A DNA stretch of 57,260 bases from VRUE01 sp040879985 (GCA_040879985.1 JBBDJH010000023.1:1-57260), one strand, 5' to 3'; positions 8,413 through 19,000 are shown, counted from the first letter of the stretch. The notes: generated by a model not told the origin, from the sequence alone. Made by a program: numbers and translations.

Positions 8413-9589
8413 CCAAGCTTTGAGAAAGAATCCCTATCGCCCGGGCGTGGGAGTGCGTCCGCTGTACCTGGCGGGCAGAGATCCGTCGCTGAGGCGCTTC
8501 TCGGCGATGCTGCGGGCGGCCCCGGAGCAGCAGGCGAGCATGCGGGTGACCGGTCTGCGCGGGGTGGGGAAGACCGTCCTCCTCGGCGCCTTCGCCGAAC
8601 GTGCCGAGGAGGCCAACTGGGAGCCGGCGGAGCTCGAGCTCCAGCCGTCGCACAACACGGACGAGGCGCTGCAGGAGGCGCTCGGGGGCCTCCTGCAGCG
8701 CGCCCAGGCGCGCCTTTCCCGCTTCGAGCGGATGCGCGCCGTCGCCGGCCGGGCCTTGCGCGCCGGCAGCCTTTCCGTCACCTGGGAGGACATCTCGCTC
8801 TCGATCGCTCCAGGATCGGCGCGCGAGGCCGATCTCGCCCAAGAGATCTTCGAGACCGTCGAGCTCGCTGTGGCCAAGGGCCGCGAGGGCCTCGTCCTGC
8901 TGTTGGACGAGGCGCAACTGGTCCGCGACGAGCGCGACCGCCATGGAGAGCACCCCCTGTCCCTGCTGATCGCACCGCTCGTCGCCTTGCAGCGCCAGGA
9001 ACTCCCGCTGGCGCTGGTGGTCTGCGGCCTGCCGACGCTCGCGGCAAACCTGCAGAAGGCCCGCTCCTACAGCGAGCGGCTCTTCCGCGGCGAGGAGGTC
9101 GACTCGCTTCCGACGGAGGAGGCGCTCGCGGCCTTTACCCGACCCCTGGAGCAGACCGGACGCACGACCGACGACAACGTCGCCGAAGCCGTGGTGGAGG
9201 AGGTCGAGGGCTACCCGTACTTCATCCAGCTCTGGGGTTCGGAGCTCTGGGATGCCGCCGACCTCGCCGGGGTCGACCGCCTCACATCGGGGTTGCTCGA
9301 CGAGGCGCGCGCACAGATATACGAGCGTCTCGACCGGGATTTCTACGAGCCGCGCATCGCCACCCTGACGCCGGCCGAGCAGGACGTGCTCCTCGCCTCC
9401 GCGTCGTGTCCGTATCCGCCGCTTCGCGCATCCGACCTGGGCAGGGTCTCGGACAAGGCCCCGGGGAACGTCAACGTCCTGCTCGGCAGGTTGGTCGAGG
9501 CCGGCGTGTTGTACCGGATCCGCAAAGGCGAATACGGCTACACGGCGCCGAAGTTCCGCGATTTCCTCCTCCGCCGCGCCACGGACTAA
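8408..9589 (+). CDS. AAA+ ATPase (STAND/Orc1-like) of unknown role
   Basis: The 393-residue protein has Walker A GLRGVGKT (residues 49-56), Walker B VLLLDEAQ (163-170) and a C-terminal winged-helix-like region (about 330-390: LTPAEQDVLLASA...LGRLVEAGVLYRIRKG...YTAPKFRDFLLRR). This matches the single-gene actinobacterial ATP-binding proteins related to Orc1/Cdc6 and archaeal ATPases. They are often found in mobile or accessory DNA, with functions mostly unknown. The start codon sits inside a perfect 13-bp inverted repeat. Its low-GC promoter contrasts with the GC-rich body. The gene stands alone, followed 29 nt later by a VapBC pair. Confidence 0.8.
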   Translation: MTQALRKNPYRPGVGVRPLYLAGRDPSLRRFSAMLRAAPEQQASMRVTGLRGVGKTVLLGAFAERAEEANWEPAELELQPSHNTDEALQEALGGLLQRAQARLSRFERMRAVAGRALRAGSLSVTWEDISLSIAPGSAREADLAQEIFETVELAVAKGREGLVLLLDEAQLVRDERDRHGEHPLSLLIAPLVALQRQELPLALVVCGLPTLAANLQKARSYSERLFRGEEVDSLPTEEALAAFTRPLEQTGRTTDDNVAEAVVEEVEGYPYFIQLWGSELWDAADLAGVDRLTSGLLDEARAQIYERLDRDFYEPRIATLTPAEQDVLLASASCPYPPLRASDLGRVSDKAPGNVNVLLGRLVEAGVLYRIRKGEYGYTAPKFRDFLLRRATD

Positions 9590-9612
9590 GAGACGGCCGT
9601 CCTACAGCATGC

Positions 9613-9618
9613 TAACTT
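9613..9618 (+). promoter_or_regulatory. -10 box of vapBC pair 1
   Basis: TAACTT lies 6 nt before ATG 9625. The surrounding AGCATGCTAACTTATGAGCATG contains two GCATG repeats around the start and may be the antitoxin operator. Confidence 0.4.
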
Positions 9619-9624
9619 ATGAGC

Positions 9625-9873
9625 ATGTATTCCCACCGCTTGCAGATCCTGATTGACGACGGTCGGCACGAGCGCATCAATCGCGCTGCCAAGGAGCGAG
9701 GCGTCTCCGTTGCGACCGTCGTTCGCGAGGCGATCGACCGGGGGCTTCCCGGAGCGGGGGGCCGGCGCCGGACCGCGGCGCGCAATCTGCTGGACGCTCC
9801 CGACATGAGCGTCCCCGCCGACCCGGCCGCGCTGCGCGAGGAGCTCGACGCGCTGCGTGGCCGGCGCGGATGA
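9625..9873 (+). CDS. vapB: VapB-type antitoxin (ribbon-helix-helix)
   Basis: The antitoxin has 82 residues if ATG 9625 is used; an in-frame ATG at 9619 would add two residues. The later ATG has a TAACTT box 6 nt upstream. The N-terminus (YSHRLQILIDDGRHERINRAAKERGVSVATVVREAI) has the strand plus two helices of a ribbon-helix-helix DNA-binding domain; the C-terminal tail would wrap the toxin. The stop overlaps the downstream PIN gene by 4 nt (ATGA). By family knowledge it neutralises VapC and represses its own operon. Confidence 0.82.
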   Translation: MYSHRLQILIDDGRHERINRAAKERGVSVATVVREAIDRGLPGAGGRRRTAARNLLDAPDMSVPADPAALREELDALRGRRG

Positions 9874-10298
9874 TCGTTCTCGACACGACTGTTCTCGTCT
9901 ACGCGAAGGGGAGCGACCATCCGCTCCGCGATCCCTGCCGGGAGTTGATCGGGGCGATCGCCGAGGGTCGCCTCGAGGCGACCACCGCCGCCGAGGCGAT
10001 CCAGGAGTTCGTGCACGTGCGAGCGCGCCGTCGCACTCGCCCCGATGCCGTCGCCCTGGGCCGCGACTACGCGGTGCTGCTCGCCCCGCTTCTCCCGGTA
10101 ACGCTCGAAGCCCTGGGGCAGGGACTGGACATCTATGAGCGGGTTGAGGGCATGGGCGCCTTCGACGCTGTGCTCGCCGCTGCCGCCAAGGCCGCAGGTG
10201 CCGAGGCGCTGATCTCCGCCGACACCGGTTTCGCCGAGTTGGCGTCGCCCAGGCATGTGATTCCAGACACGCCCGGCATCGCCGCCCTGCTTTCTTAA
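9870..10298 (+). CDS. vapC: VapC-type PIN-domain ribonuclease toxin
   Basis: The 142-residue PIN domain opens with MIVLDTTVLVYA (acidic Asp5). It has a central acidic cluster (AAEAIQEFVHVRARRR) and the late MGAFDAVLAAAAKAAGAEALISADTGF segment that carries the remaining metal-binding aspartates. VapC proteins are Mg-dependent endoribonucleases, usually acting on tRNA or rRNA. It is translationally coupled to vapB at 9625. Length and residues look intact. The target RNA cannot be inferred. Confidence 0.88.
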   Translation: MIVLDTTVLVYAKGSDHPLRDPCRELIGAIAEGRLEATTAAEAIQEFVHVRARRRTRPDAVALGRDYAVLLAPLLPVTLEALGQGLDIYERVEGMGAFDAVLAAAAKAAGAEALISADTGFAELASPRHVIPDTPGIAALLS

Positions 10299-10397
10299 GA
10301 GACACGCGCGTACCTGAGATTTTCGCTCGTTGAAGGGGATTGCGGGTGGGATTTCGTCTCGATGCGGTGGCAAAGCCGCGCGGATCTGCAAACTCGC

Positions 10398-10427
10398 TTG
10401 ACTTTCATGTCCGCAACTGTCTATCTT
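10398..10427 (+). promoter_or_regulatory. sigma70-like promoter upstream of collagen-like gene
   Basis: TTGACT at 10398 and TATCTT at 10422 are separated by 18 nt. They lie about 140 nt before the start, leaving room for a structured leader. A small dyad (TGTTCC...GGAACA, 10435-10451) follows immediately and might be an operator. Confidence 0.5.
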
Positions 10428-10493
10428 TCTCGTTGTTCCATGTACGGAACAGTTCAGCCCGACGGACGGGCAGGGATTTCACAGGGACATAAC

Positions 10494-10542
10494 GAGCCCC
10501 ACGCGGGGGCCGCAAAAGGGAAAGCGGCCGGCAGCGGGGCTC
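10494..10542 (+). promoter_or_regulatory. structured 5' leader hairpin
   Basis: GAGCCCC (10494-10500) pairs with GGGGCTC (10536-10542). GGCCGC (10508-10513) pairs with GCGGCC (10524-10529) around an AAAAGGGAAA loop. An AGGAG ribosome site follows at 10551. I could not assign it to a known riboswitch class. Confidence 0.5.
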
Positions 10543-10566
10543 ACGGGACAAGGAGAAGAGATCTAG

Positions 10567-11433
10567 ATGCTCTCGTCACTACGCAGACACTTCGGCATCG
10601 CCGGCCTGTTGGTCGCAGTCGTCGCCCTCGTCGCCGCCCTCGGCGGCAGCGCCATCGCCGCCAACTCGGGCGACGACGCAACCGCCTCGGCCAAGAAGAA
10701 CAAGAAGAAGCGCGGCCAGGACGGCCTCAACGGCAAGCAGAAGCGCCAGGTCATCGCGCTCGCCAAGCGCTTCGCCGGCAACGGCCCGCAGGGCCCGCAG
10801 GGCGTTCCGGGTGTTCCCGGGGTCCCAGGCCTACCGGGTGCTCCCGGCGCCGACGGCGAGGACGGCTCCGACGGAAGCAACGGCTCCAACGGCGTCAGCG
10901 TCACTAGCGAAGAATTCGAAGGCGAACAGGGCCCCTGCGAAGGCGGCGGCTCCAAGTTCACCTCCGCCAGCAGCGACAGCTACGCCTGCAACGGCTCCGA
11001 AGGCTCGCCTTGGACGGCAGGCGGCACGTTGCCGAGCGGCGAGACGCTGACGGGGGCGTGGGCGGTCGGGCCGTTCTATCCGGAAGGGGAAATCCCGCTT
11101 CGCACCGAATACGCGCCGGTTTCATTCCCGATCCCGCTGGCGACTCCGATCCCGAATCCCAACATGAAGATTGTCACCATGGAAGAACAGGAAGAAGGGG
11201 AAGCCCCCGAAGGATGCGAAGGCGGCACGGCCAGTGAAGCGGTCGCCGACCCAGGCATCCTATGCGTCTATGTCGGGGAAGTGAGCCCGAACGAAGAAAT
11301 CGCGAAAGTCGCCTCCGTTGACGCGCCGAAGGGTGGCGGTGGAGGCTCCGCTCGGTTCGGAGCCATAGTTTTCGCGGTCGGCTTCGAACCTGGCTCCTAT
11401 GTCCGTGGCACCTTCGCGGTCACCGCGCCGTAG
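10567..11433 (+). CDS. secreted collagen-like repeat protein
   Basis: The 288-residue protein has an N-terminal signal or anchor (residues 8-32, ending SAIAAN), a very basic Lys-rich segment (42-60), and a short collagen-like Gly-X-Y run (about 71-108: GPQGPQGVPGVPGVPG... then GSDGSNGSNG). A C-terminal domain of about 180 residues with four or more cysteines follows. A good AGGAG site and the structured leader support ATG 10567. Related short collagen-like proteins are frequent in Solirubrobacterales. It is probably exported and trimeric through the Gly-X-Y run, but this is inferred. A strong hairpin follows the gene. Confidence 0.82.
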   Translation: MLSSLRRHFGIAGLLVAVVALVAALGGSAIAANSGDDATASAKKNKKKRGQDGLNGKQKRQVIALAKRFAGNGPQGPQGVPGVPGVPGLPGAPGADGEDGSDGSNGSNGVSVTSEEFEGEQGPCEGGGSKFTSASSDSYACNGSEGSPWTAGGTLPSGETLTGAWAVGPFYPEGEIPLRTEYAPVSFPIPLATPIPNPNMKIVTMEEQEEGEAPEGCEGGTASEAVADPGILCVYVGEVSPNEEIAKVASVDAPKGGGGGSARFGAIVFAVGFEPGSYVRGTFAVTAP

Positions 11434-11477
11434 GTAGAACCACGGACCCTGACCAGGCCAATGACCGACGGCCACAA

Positions 11478-11510
11478 ACACCCCGGACGGCGACGCGCCG
11501 TCCGGGGTGT
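11478..11510 (+). terminator. strong hairpin terminator after collagen-like gene
   Basis: ACACCCCGGACGG and CCGTCCGGGGTGT form a perfect 13-bp stem with a 7-nt loop. It lies 45 nt after the stop and 31 nt before the next start. No T-run is present, as is common in this GC range. Confidence 0.75.
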
Positions 11511-11541
11511 GGTGGCCGCGGCCAGGGAAGGCACGAACTAG

Positions 11542-14500
11542 ATGCGATCGATTGCTCTATCCACGTGGCGGACCTGCGTCGCCACGGCGGCAGCCACCGC
11601 CGCAGTGGCAGCACTCCTCGCCCTGCCGGGCAGCGCCGAGGCCGGCAAGACCGCCGACGGGTTCGTCGGCACGTCCCAATCCACCTACACCGGCCTCGGC
11701 GGACAACTCCTCGCAGCCCGCGAGATCGCCGTCAACGACCCCACGGTCAACGACTCCAACCCCGCCGCCGAGGGCGACGTCTACGTGATCCAGGACTTTC
11801 ACAGGATTGAGCGTCTCAATGCCGACGGCAGCTTCGTCTCGGCGTGGGGCAAGGACGTGGTGCAACCCGGCAAGCTGGGAGACACCGGGACGGGCTATGA
11901 GGTCTGCACGGTCGCCGCCGAGTGCAAGCCCGCCGAGGAAGGCAGTGGACCGGGGGAGCTGCGCAGCGCCGCCGGCATCGCGATCGACCAGAGCGACGGC
12001 TCGGTCTACGTCTGGGACCGCCTCAACGCCCGCGTGCAGAAGTACGACGCCGAGGGCAACTTCCTGCTCGCCTTCGGCTCGCAGGTCAACGAGACCACGG
12101 GCGAAGACGTCTGCACCGCCGCCTCGGGCGATGAGTGCAGCGCCGGAACTCCGGGCAGCGGCGCCGGGCAGTTCGCCGAATACACCGTGGCCGCCATCAG
12201 TGCCGAGTGGGGCAGCCCGGCGGTCAACCCGCTCGACGGCCACCTCTTCGTCCCCGACGGGCGCAACCGCCGCCTTGCCGAGTACACGCCCGAAGGCGAA
12301 TTCGTGCGCGCCTTCGGCTGGGGCATCGACAGCGGCGCCGAAGCCTTCGAGAGCTGCACCGCCGCCAGCGGCTGCCAGGCCGGCTCGACCGAAGCCGGGG
12401 AAGAGAATGGTCGCTTCGGAAGATCCTCCCCCCAGCACGTAGGCGTCGAGCCGAACGGCGTCGTCTACGCCTCGGACTTCACCCGCACGCGGCTGATCCG
12501 CATCGACTCCACGAAGGCGAGCGCCGCCGAAGCCCTGCGCCCGCCGCTGCTGGCGCAGGTCGACGGCGGGCCGCTCTACACGGGGAAGCTCAACGACTCC
12601 GGCGACTCCGCCACCCGCGGGATCGAGTTCGACCCCGCGACCGGCCACATGTTCGTCGCGCGCCACCGGGAAGACGTGGAAGGGGTGCGGCAGGAGACCC
12701 TGGTCCAGGAGATCGACGTCGAAACCGACACCGAGGTGGCGGCGAGCCCGCACGGCGTCGGGATGAGCTTCGACGCCGGCACGCATGCCGCCACGTCCAC
12801 CACCGGCATCGCGCTCAACCCGCAGAGCGGCGCCCTCTACGTCGCCCATCCGGCGAAAAGCCCCCAGGATGGCGGCTCGATGCACGGCTACTTCCTGCTC
12901 GACGACGACGGCGCGGCGCCGCCCATCGCCACCGCGCAGCCGCCCACCGAAGTCAGCGCCCACGGGGCCACCCTGCAGGGCACGGTCGAACCCGAAGGCG
13001 CCGCCTTCTACAAGCTCCAGTACGCCAAGAGCGGCTCGGGAGCATGGCAGGATGCCTCGCCCTACCGGCTCGCGACGGGCAGCGGCGCAGTGGCCGTCGC
13101 CGAGCAAGTCGAAGGGCTCGAGGCCAACGCCAGCTACGACGTGCGGATCGTGTTGGCCAAGCCGACCGACTCGATCGGCGGCGCCCTGAAAGCGCAATCG
13201 GCGCCGCTTGCCTTCCTCACCCCCGAAGTCCCCCCCGAGGCGCAGACCGGCCCCGTGCAGCAGCGCTCGGACACCTCGGCCTACCTCACCGCCACGATCA
13301 ACGCCAACAACCTGCCCACCACCTACCGCTTCGAATGGGGCGAGACGAGCGAATACGGCAACTCCGTCCCCGTCCCCGACGGGCTGTTGGAAGGCGGCCA
13401 GCCGCAGCTGGTCGGCGAGCGGCTGAGCGGCCTCGAGCCCGAGACCACCTACCACTACCGGATCGTCGCCGAGAACGCGAAAGGCGAAGCAGAGCCGCAG
13501 GGCGAAGACCGCACCTTCATCACGCGAGAAGCGGTCGCCTCGCCGCCCGGCCGCGCCTACGAGATGGTGACGCCGCCCGACAAGGTGAATCGGCGAGCGA
13601 CCGCACCCTCACCGCGGCCGGACCTGATCAACAATCCCGGCCTGGCAAGTCACGACGGCGAGGCGGTGATGTTCGGCTTCTTCGCCGGCATCCTCGACCC
13701 CGAGCAGGGTGCCGGCTTCCCGCACGCCGATGACCGCGTGGTGATCCGCCGCAACGCCGGCGAGGGTCGCTGGCTTGCACGCGCTGTCAACGACATCCCG
13801 GCCGCGATCAACTCGGCGACCGGGATACCGCTGCTCGGCACCAACGGGGTCTCTGCCGACTTCAACGTGCAGGTCTGGTGGCACAAGAAGGCGCTCTTTC
13901 CCACCAACTCCATCCTGTCCACCAAGGTGATGAGCGATATCGGCAGCAGCGGTTACCTGAACTCCGGCTGGTACGACTGGATCGGTGACGAGGGACTCGC
14001 CGAACTCGTTCTCCCGTACCCGAATGTCGAGCGGGGTTTGGTGGACGACGAAGGCGAGCGCCTGCTGCGCTCCTACCCTTACTACCGTGGGCTTCTGGGC
14101 TCTGGCGATCCCAGCCTGAAACAGCTGCCGCCGGGCTGTGGGCCGCAGGGGGACCCTTGCGAATTCTCCGGTGGCCACGCCCTCTATGTGCAGGAGCCGC
14201 CCGGCGTGGGGCCGCGCCACCTGGTCAGCGAGTGCACCGAAAAGGGCGGCCCGACGCAGGTCCCGGCGCGGCTGGCGAGCGGGGATATCGGCGAACAGGC
14301 CTGCGGGGAGGGCTCGCCGACCTCGGCGCGGGGGGCTATCGGGGGCGCAGAAGGCTATTGGCTGAAAGCCATGTCGGGTGACGGCAAGCGGATCTTCTTC
14401 ACCAGCCCGGACCCCGGCGCCGCCCCGTCGAGCTGCGCCACCGCCACCGGCGCCGCCACCGACTGCCCGCCGCAGCTCTTCGTGCGCCAGTACGACGGCT

Positions 14501-16098
14501 CGGCGCCGGGCACGCACGGCGCCGCGACGGTGCGCTGGATCTCCCGCTCGCAGACGAGCGGGGCCCAGCACGCGAGCCTCCTGCGCGAGGTCCACTTCGA
14601 GGGGTCCTCCGAGGACGGGCACTACGCCTTCTTCCGCACCGATGCCCCGCTCACCGACGACGACCCCAATGGCGGGAGCTCGATAGCCGAAGGCCCGGCC
14701 TCGCCCTCCTCCTGGGACCTCTACCGCTACCAGCTGCCCCCGGGTGCCGACGGCGTGCACGGGACCGCCGACGACATCGAGGCCGACCCCGCCGGCGGCG
14801 AGTTGGTGCGGATCAGCGGCGGGCACGGGGGCACGGCCGATCCCAATACCAACTCAGATCCCTTCACGGCCAGCATCCGCTACCTCTCCGCGGATGGCCG
14901 CCGTGCCTACTTCGTCACCCGCGGGGCGCTGGGCGAAGCGGAGGCCGACAACAGCCCCCCGGCCGGCAGCTCGGCGACCAACATGCCCGAGGGCACCGCG
15001 GCCACCACCGCGACCCGCAACCTCTACCTCTATGACGAGGACCGCGAAGGCAAGGGGCGCTGGAAGTTCGTGGCGCGGCTGCCGTACGACAAAGAAGGTG
15101 ACAGCATCGAGGGATGCGCCAGCTCCTTGCCGATTCCCAGATCGGGTGGCCTGATCGGGTTCAGTTTGGCTTCGAAGGATGTTCCGGAGGCGAGGCCGGG
15201 CAATTGTGTGCGCGGCACGCTCGACGGCAGCACCGTGGCGTTCCTCACCACCGCTCGGCTCACCGAGGACGACACCGACGCGGCGGCCGACATCTACCTC
15301 TACGACGCGGCGGCCGACGAGCTCGTGCGCGTCTCGGCGCCGCCGATCGACCAGCAGCCGTACGTCTGCGACGCTGATGGCAAGACCCACGAGGTTCTCT
15401 CCCGCTGCAACGCCGACCTCGGCAGCGGCGCGGTGGAGGACCGCGCCCTCGGCCTCGCCGGGCTCGCCCACTACAACCTCGCGGTGGAACGGGGCGGTGA
15501 GGTCTCGCTCTTCTTCGAGAGCCGCCTGGCGTTGGTGTCCGAGGACACCAACGGAGACCATTGGGACGTCTACCGCTGGCGCGCCGGCAAGCTCGACCTG
15601 ATCTCGACCGGCGACACCGCCAACCACTCCTGGTACTCGGGCAACTCGCTCGACGGCGAGGACGTCTTCGTGCAGACCACCCAGCGGATCGACCCGCGCG
15701 AGATCGAGGACTCAGACCTCGACATCTACGACGCCCGCGTCGGCGGCGGCTTCCCGCCACCGACGCCGCCACCGGTCGCCTGCGACGTGCTGGGCGGCGG
15801 CTGTGCGCCCGCTCCGGCGCCCGGGCCCGCCGCGGCGCCGATCGCCAGCTCCGCCCTGCGCGGCGCGGGCAACCTCGCGGCGAAGCCGCCGCGAGCGCGG
15901 CGTTGCGCTGGACCCGGCCGCCGCGCCGCCAAGCTCGTCAGCCGGGCGAAGAGGCTGCGCAAGGCCGCCCGCCGCGCAAGGGCGCCGCGCAAGGGTAGGC
16001 GGCTGCGCCGCCGCGCGACCGTCAACGCCAAGCGCGCCAAGCGGGCCAGCAAGAGGGCCAAGCGCTGCCGGGCGCGGGCAAAGAGGAGGGCACGATGA
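11542..16098 (+). CDS. giant secreted beta-propeller protein (NHL, Fn3-like, WD40-like) with basic tail
   Basis: The 1518-residue protein has a signal peptide (1-33, ending GSAEA). NHL-type repeats follow (about 60-440), for example SDGSVYVWDRLNARVQKYDAEG and LDGHLFVPDGRNRRLAEY. Two or three Fn3-like or Ig-like domains come next (about 460-640, with ETTYHYRIVAENAKGEAE), then a WD40/PD40-like propeller region (about 650-1430, with repeats such as ADIYLYDAAADELVRVS). The last 60 residues are dominated by Lys, Arg and Ala. A GGAAGG site precedes ATG 11542. It is coupled to the next gene by an ATGA overlap. It is probably exported and held to acidic wall polymers by its tail; binding partners are unknown. 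Confidence 0.85.
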   Translation: MRSIALSTWRTCVATAAATAAVAALLALPGSAEAGKTADGFVGTSQSTYTGLGGQLLAAREIAVNDPTVNDSNPAAEGDVYVIQDFHRIERLNADGSFVSAWGKDVVQPGKLGDTGTGYEVCTVAAECKPAEEGSGPGELRSAAGIAIDQSDGSVYVWDRLNARVQKYDAEGNFLLAFGSQVNETTGEDVCTAASGDECSAGTPGSGAGQFAEYTVAAISAEWGSPAVNPLDGHLFVPDGRNRRLAEYTPEGEFVRAFGWGIDSGAEAFESCTAASGCQAGSTEAGEENGRFGRSSPQHVGVEPNGVVYASDFTRTRLIRIDSTKASAAEALRPPLLAQVDGGPLYTGKLNDSGDSATRGIEFDPATGHMFVARHREDVEGVRQETLVQEIDVETDTEVAASPHGVGMSFDAGTHAATSTTGIALNPQSGALYVAHPAKSPQDGGSMHGYFLLDDDGAAPPIATAQPPTEVSAHGATLQGTVEPEGAAFYKLQYAKSGSGAWQDASPYRLATGSGAVAVAEQVEGLEANASYDVRIVLAKPTDSIGGALKAQSAPLAFLTPEVPPEAQTGPVQQRSDTSAYLTATINANNLPTTYRFEWGETSEYGNSVPVPDGLLEGGQPQLVGERLSGLEPETTYHYRIVAENAKGEAEPQGEDRTFITREAVASPPGRAYEMVTPPDKVNRRATAPSPRPDLINNPGLASHDGEAVMFGFFAGILDPEQGAGFPHADDRVVIRRNAGEGRWLARAVNDIPAAINSATGIPLLGTNGVSADFNVQVWWHKKALFPTNSILSTKVMSDIGSSGYLNSGWYDWIGDEGLAELVLPYPNVERGLVDDEGERLLRSYPYYRGLLGSGDPSLKQLPPGCGPQGDPCEFSGGHALYVQEPPGVGPRHLVSECTEKGGPTQVPARLASGDIGEQACGEGSPTSARGAIGGAEGYWLKAMSGDGKRIFFTSPDPGAAPSSCATATGAATDCPPQLFVRQYDGSAPGTHGAATVRWISRSQTSGAQHASLLREVHFEGSSEDGHYAFFRTDAPLTDDDPNGGSSIAEGPASPSSWDLYRYQLPPGADGVHGTADDIEADPAGGELVRISGGHGGTADPNTNSDPFTASIRYLSADGRRAYFVTRGALGEAEADNSPPAGSSATNMPEGTAATTATRNLYLYDEDREGKGRWKFVARLPYDKEGDSIEGCASSLPIPRSGGLIGFSLASKDVPEARPGNCVRGTLDGSTVAFLTTARLTEDDTDAAADIYLYDAAADELVRVSAPPIDQQPYVCDADGKTHEVLSRCNADLGSGAVEDRALGLAGLAHYNLAVERGGEVSLFFESRLALVSEDTNGDHWDVYRWRAGKLDLISTGDTANHSWYSGNSLDGEDVFVQTTQRIDPREIEDSDLDIYDARVGGGFPPPTPPPVACDVLGGGCAPAPAPGPAAAPIASSALRGAGNLAAKPPRARRCAGPGRRAAKLVSRAKRLRKAARRARAPRKGRRLRRRATVNAKRAKRASKRAKRCRARAKRRAR

Positions 16099-19000
16099 TG
16101 AGCAGGACCTTGGCGGCCATTGCGGCGGTCGTGTTCGGATCGGTCTGGTTTGCGCCCGCCGCCAGCGCCGACCACGGCGATCCCCTTGGCGCCCATTTCG
16201 GTCTAACCGGCTCCGCGGGCCTGCCCGTCTACAGTGGCGCCCATGCCTTCTGGGGCGGGATGTGCGACATCCGCGACGGCGAAGTGGATGCCGGCGGCGT
16301 CGGCGCGCCGCCCGCTCAGCGTGCCCACTGCATCGACCACGGCGGCGCCTACAACCCGCAGGGGCTCGACCCCGAACCGCCGCGGGAGACCGCCTGGGAG
16401 CCCGGCTTCGAGCCCGCCTGGCGGCTGGACCCGGTGCTGCGGGCCGGTGCGCGCAGCGATGCCGGGGTGAGCTTCTGGATGCAGCGCTTTCCCGACCCGA
16501 TCATCGACGGCAGCGACAATACCTTCCTCACCACCGACGGCGACGTGCGTGACATCTTCATCGAGCTGCCGCCGGGGATCGGCGGCAACCCGCAGGCAGT
16601 GGCCCAGTGCCCCTCGGAGGCGCTGACCACCCAGCCGATCAGCTGTCCGCCGCAGTCCCAGATCGGGATCATGACCCTGACCCTGGCCCAGGGCCTCGGC
16701 GCCGGGGAGAGCGCCGAGGGGATCGAACAGGCGGTCCTGCCCTGGTACAACGTCGAGCCCCGCGACGGCAAGACGGCCGAACTGCTCTTCGCGCCAGGGC
16801 TCCAAGGCCGCAGCGTCACCAATATCCCGGTTCAGGTCAAAGTGAGGACCGACGGCGACTTCGGCATCACCGGCGGGGTGATCCAGATCCCCGCAGGCCG
16901 GGCGCTGCTGGGCCAGACCTCGACTTTCTGGGGGGTGCCGTGGGCCTCCACGCACGACAAGTTCCGCCCGACCGCCGCCTATCAGGGCAACCAGCTGGGA
17001 ATCACCTCCGAGGGCCTGGACCCCGAAGACCAGGCCAAATACGATCCTTCCTGGGGGCCGATCCGCCCCTTCGCGGCGTCGCCGACGGAGTGTGCCGACA
17101 CCACTCTCAGCACCCGCTGGATCGGCGACTCCTGGCAGTTCCCGGCGACCTCCTCCTACCCGAAGGACTTCAGCCACCCCCAGTGGCGCAAGTTCGAGAT
17201 CGCCTACGACGGCCCGATCGCCGGCTGCGAGAAGGTCCCCTTCGACCCGGACTTCTCGCTGCAGCCGACGACGAGCTCCGCGGAGACTCCGACCGGCCTG
17301 GAGGTCGAGCTGGAGGTGCCCCAAAACGAAGAGCCGCCGGCCGCGGTCGCCACCGACCCAGACGAGGGGACGGGCGCCCCGGCCCACTGGAAGTCAGACG
17401 CCGGCCTCGCCACCTCCCACATGAAGGACGCCGTCTCCACGCTTCCCCGCGGGATGACGGTCAACCCCTCCTCGGCCCAGGGGCAGGAGGCCTGCACGGA
17501 GGAGCAGATCGGGTTGAAGGGCACGAACTTCCCGATGCCGACCCCGATCCGCTTCACCAACGATCCCGTCAAATGCCCCGATGCCTCCAAGATCGGCACG
17601 GTCGTGACCGAGACGCCGCTGCTAGACGAAGAGGACTGGCCCGAGGGAGCGGTCTATCTCGCCGCCCAGGACGACAATCCCTTCAACTCGATGATCGCGA
17701 TCTACCTGGCGGTGCAGAGCCCCGAGCGCGGCCTGCTGGTCAAGGCGGCGGGCGAGGTGGAGCTCGACCCCGAGACCGGCCAGATCACCACCGTCTTCTC
17801 CAACAACCCCCAGATCGCCCTCGAGCGGCTGAAGCTGCGCTTCAAGGGCGGCGCCACGGCGCCGCTGGTCACCCCCTCGACCTGCGGCAGCCCGGCGTCG
17901 CGCACCGAGATCGCCCCCTGGGCACGACCGAACCAGCCGGTCGTGGTCGAGGATCCGATCGAGGTCTCCTCAGGACCAAATGGCAGCCCCTGCCCCAACG
18001 GCCTCGGCGGGCGTCCCTTCGATCTCGGCTTCGATGCCGGCAGCGCCGACCCGATCGCCGGCGCCCACTCTCCCTTCAAGCTGCGGATCACCCGTCCCGA
18101 CGGCGCCCAGGAGATCGACCGCCTCGAGATGCTCACCCCGCAGGGCTTCACGGCGACGCTGAAAGGCATCCCCTACTGCTCGGAGGCCCAGATCGCAGCG
18201 GCCGCACAGAACCGGGGCAAAGCGGAGCAGGCCTCCCCCTCCTGCCCGGCGGCATCGCGGATCGGCAGCGTCCTCTCCGGAGCGGGTGCGGGCCCCAGCC
18301 CCCTCTACGTCCCCGGCGACCTCTACCTCTCAGGCCCCTACAAAGGCGCCCAGCTCTCGATGGCCGCCGTGATCCCTGCCGTGGCGGGGCCCTTCGACCT
18401 CGGCACCGTGGTCGTCAGGACGGCGCTGCGGGTGAACCCCGCCACCGCCCAGATCACCGCGGTGACCGACTCGCTGCCGCGGATCATCGACGGCATCCCG
18501 CTGCGGATCCGCGACATCCGCGTCAACATCGACCGCCCCGGCTTCGCGCTCAACCCGACCTCCTGCGCCGAACAGCAGGTCAGCGCCACGGTCTTCGGCT
18601 CCCACGGGGCCACCGAGCAGCTCGCCAACCGCTTCCAGGTCGGCAACTGCGAGGCCCTGGGCTTCAAACCAAAGCTCGCCTTCCGCCTCAAGGGAGGCAT
18701 CAAGCGCGGCGCCCACCCCAGCCTCAAGGCGATCCTCACCGCGCGCCCCGGCGATGCCAACATCGGCCGCGTCGCGGTCTCGATCCCGCCCTCTGAGTTC
18801 CTCGACCAGGCCAACCTGAACAACATCTGCACCCGCGTGCAGTTCGCCGCGGGCGCCTGCCCGAAAGGCTCGATCTACGGCTACGCCAAAGCCTGGAGCC
18901 CGCTGCTCGACGAGCCCCTGCAGGGCCCCGTCCACCTGCGCTCCTCCGATAACAACCTGCCCGACATGGTCGCCGCCCTGCGCGGCCAGATCGACGTCGA

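Noticed and set aside
10494..10542. Known riboswitch upstream of the collagen-like gene
   Set aside because: I compared it by eye with cyclic di-GMP, c-di-AMP (ydaO) and SAM riboswitch cores and could not match the conserved bases; kept only as a structured leader.
11557..13455. Long minus-strand frame of 632 codons under the propeller gene
   Set aside because: Its codon third positions fit a shadow of the plus-strand gene, and the propeller and Fn3 motifs support the plus strand.
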